Source: Glaciihabitans sp. dw_435 (GTDB lineage: Bacteria; Actinomycetota; Actinomycetes; Actinomycetales; Microbacteriaceae). From it: a stretch of 64,000 bases of DNA. The stretch is from assembly GCF_018449675.1 (NCBI RefSeq), contig NZ_JAAVUZ010000001.1, forward strand, positions 186,001-250,000. The letters are read 5' to 3'. The translations under genes and the position numbers were made by a program. Of the stretch, positions 62,469 to 64,000 are shown piece after piece; position 1 is the stretch's first letter; every line of letters starts with the position of its first letter. The notes beneath the pieces are model-generated. The model was not told the DNA's origin, did not search any database, and worked only from the letters and a program-made list of their open reading frames with translations.

Positions 62469-64000
62469 TTGAAACTCAACAGAATCGGCGTAGCGTTCGC
62501 CGGTCTCGGCATCGCGACAGCGCTGGTGCTGACCGGTTGCTCAACCAGCGGGAGCACCACCCCGTCGGCTACGGCATCCGCTAACGCCACGGCCATCATC
62601 ACGGCAAACGGCTCAGAGCCCGCGAACCCGCTGATCCCGACCAACACCAACGAAACCGGTGGCGGCAAGATCACGGACAACATCTTCGCTGGCCTGGTCT
62701 ACTACAAGGCCGATGGCTCTTCCGCCAACGACGTTGCAGATTCCATCACCACGACGGACGCTCAGAACTACACGATCAAGATCAAGTCTGGTCTGAAGTT
62801 CACCAACGACGAGCCCGTCACCTCCAGCTCCTTCGTTGACGCATGGCAGTACGGCGCCCTGCTCAGCAACAAGCAGCTCAACAGCTACTTCTTCGAGTCC
62901 ATCGAGGGCTTCAGCTATGACAAGGACAGCCCCCTCACGGGACTGAAGGTCGTCGACGACACCACCTTCACCGTCAAGCTCAAGGACAAGGAAGCGGACT
63001 TCCCGCTGCGCCTCGGCTACACGGCATTCATGCCGCTGCCGGCCTCCGCATTCAAGGACATGAAGGCCTTCGGCGCAGCGCCGATCGGTAACGGTCCGTA
63101 CATGCTTCCCGATGCTGCCTCATGGGAGCACAACGTGAAGATCTCCCTCGTCACGAACCCCGACTACGACGGCCCCCGCAAGCCGAAGAACGGTGGCTTG
63201 ACCATCATCTTCTTCGCGACCGAGGACGCTGCGTACGCCGAGGCTCAGGGTGGAACGCTTGACGTTCTCGACTCCGTCCCGAGCGCACAGCTCGCGAACT
63301 ACCAGACGGACTTCCCGGACAGCTTCGTCAACCAGCCGGCCGCGATCTTCCAGTCGTTCACGATCCCGGCCAACGCCGCGCACTTCACCGGCGCTGAGGG
63401 CAAGCTGCGTCGTGCCGCTATCTCCGAGGCAATCAACCGCGACCAGATCACCAAGGTTGTCTTCCAGAGCACCCGTACGCCGGCCACCGACTTCACGTCG
63501 CCGGTCATCGACGGTTACTCGAAGTCCCTCGAGGGTTCTGACGTGCTGAAGTTCAACGCCGATGACGCCAAGGCGAAGTGGGCCGAGGCCGACGCTATCT
63601 CGCCGTGGACCGGCAAGTTCCAGATCGCATACAACGCTGACGGTGGCCACCAGCCCTGGGTTGACGCTGTAACCAACTCGATCAAGAACACGCTTGGCAT
63701 CGACTCCTCGGGTGCTCCGTACCCGACGTTCGCCCAGTTCCGCACCGTCATCACCGACCGCACCATCAAGACCGCGTTCCGCACCGGATGGCAGGCCGAC
63801 TACCCGGCTCTGTACAACTTCCTCGGACCGCTCTATGGCACGGGAGCCGGCTCGAACGATGGTGACTACACCAGCGCCGAGTTCGACGGTCTGCTGAAGC
63901 AGGGCCAGGCACAGACGGACGTCTCCAAGGCGAACGAGTTCTTCCAGCAGGCACAGGAGCTCCTGTTCAAGGACCTCCCCGCCATCCCGCTGTGGTACTC
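62469..64000 (+). CDS. peptide-type ABC substrate-binding lipoprotein (family 5), partial
   Basis: The gene starts at TTG 62469, preceded by a strong AGGAGG at 62458-62463, and runs off the right edge after about 510 codons. It has a signal peptide with lipobox LTGC near residue 23. The body matches the OppA/DppA family: AGLVYYKADG, IKSGLKFTNDEPVTS, GNGPYML and LRRAAISEAINRDQI are typical. It probably binds oligopeptides and would be the first gene of an importer operon beyond the window. Confidence 0.9.
   Translation, partial: MKLNRIGVAFAGLGIATALVLTGCSTSGSTTPSATASANATAIITANGSEPANPLIPTNTNETGGGKITDNIFAGLVYYKADGSSANDVADSITTTDAQNYTIKIKSGLKFTNDEPVTSSSFVDAWQYGALLSNKQLNSYFFESIEGFSYDKDSPLTGLKVVDDTTFTVKLKDKEADFPLRLGYTAFMPLPASAFKDMKAFGAAPIGNGPYMLPDAASWEHNVKISLVTNPDYDGPRKPKNGGLTIIFFATEDAAYAEAQGGTLDVLDSVPSAQLANYQTDFPDSFVNQPAAIFQSFTIPANAAHFTGAEGKLRRAAISEAINRDQITKVVFQSTRTPATDFTSPVIDGYSKSLEGSDVLKFNADDAKAKWAEADAISPWTGKFQIAYNADGGHQPWVDAVTNSIKNTLGIDSSGAPYPTFAQFRTVITDRTIKTAFRTGWQADYPALYNFLGPLYGTGAGSNDGDYTSAEFDGLLKQGQAQTDVSKANEFFQQAQELLFKDLPAIPLWY

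Noticed and set aside
1-64000. tRNA, rRNA, CRISPR arrays, insertion sequences or prophage genes
   Set aside because: No cloverleaf with a GGTTCGA-type T-loop, no regularly spaced repeats and no transposase, integrase or phage structural genes were seen.

Overview
The window is chromosomal DNA of a high-GC actinobacterium, most likely a member of Microbacteriaceae. The lineage is inferred from several signs: a mycothiol S-conjugate amidase, an F420-type luciferase-fold enzyme, GTG and TTG start codons, tightly overlapping genes, abundant GGATGACC/GCATCC words, and gene order that from memory matches the mycobacterial greA-mca-uppS-phoH2-fumC-xseBA-ispH-ychF neighbourhood. I see no tRNA, rRNA, CRISPR array, integrase or insertion sequence.

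Layout. 1-758: start of a YcaQ-like gene, cut by the window edge. 974-4940: a four-gene ABC importer (lipoprotein, two permeases, ATPase). 5018-23041: mostly housekeeping: AI-2E-family membrane protein, threonine ammonia-lyase, greA, a mycothiol block (DUF4307, mca, small membrane protein), hemolysin III, cis-prenyltransferase, PLP enzyme, PhoH, prepilin peptidase, a five-gene xseA-xseB-DUF4245-carbonic anhydrase-fumC operon, ispH, and a sensor-kinase pair with no response regulator. 23102-32351: the main metabolic island. A FadR-type regulator shares an operon with class II aldolase. Divergent from it runs a tight operon of MFS carrier, DhaK/DhaL-type tetrulose kinase, RpiB-like isomerase, TIM-like isomerase, xylose-isomerase-fold decarboxylase (OiaX-like) and an ApnO-like oxidoisomerase, followed by glpX. 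Together these read as D-apionate to L-erythrulose to D-erythrose 4-phosphate.

32348-46515: accessory genes. These are a TetR/VOC/MFS efflux module, rmuC with an exonuclease, a methyltransferase, ychF, an atypical SDR, a HhH-GPD glycosylase, an APH-like kinase, a MazE/MazF pair, small membrane proteins, an AhpD-like protein, an HxlR regulator, and a 757-residue fusion of a luciferase-like domain with a berberine-bridge-type FAD oxidase. 46636-49357: two tandem paralogous secreted proteins and the decayed remnant of a third. 49361-54530: a LysR-type HTH stub, ABC-F protein, Lon-N-domain protein, an excalibur protein beside a DUF1524 nuclease, and a GNAT enzyme. 54640-59299: a tandem glycine riboswitch controlling gcvT-gcvH-gcvP. 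59355-61274: a DUF485 plus acetate/cation symporter operon whose symporter gene is frameshifted. The window ends with a CPBP membrane protease and the first 510 codons of a peptide-type ABC substrate-binding lipoprotein.

How the parts fit. In the island the -35 hexamer of the carrier operon lies inside a perfect 14-bp palindrome, which suggests that the divergent FadR-type protein represses it. The pathway product, erythrose 4-phosphate, could be drained by the flanking aldolase and GlpX through sedoheptulose bisphosphate; that last step is speculation. No stretch longer than 300 bases lacks a gene, riboswitch or pseudogene. All family names come from reading motifs by eye; no database search was run.
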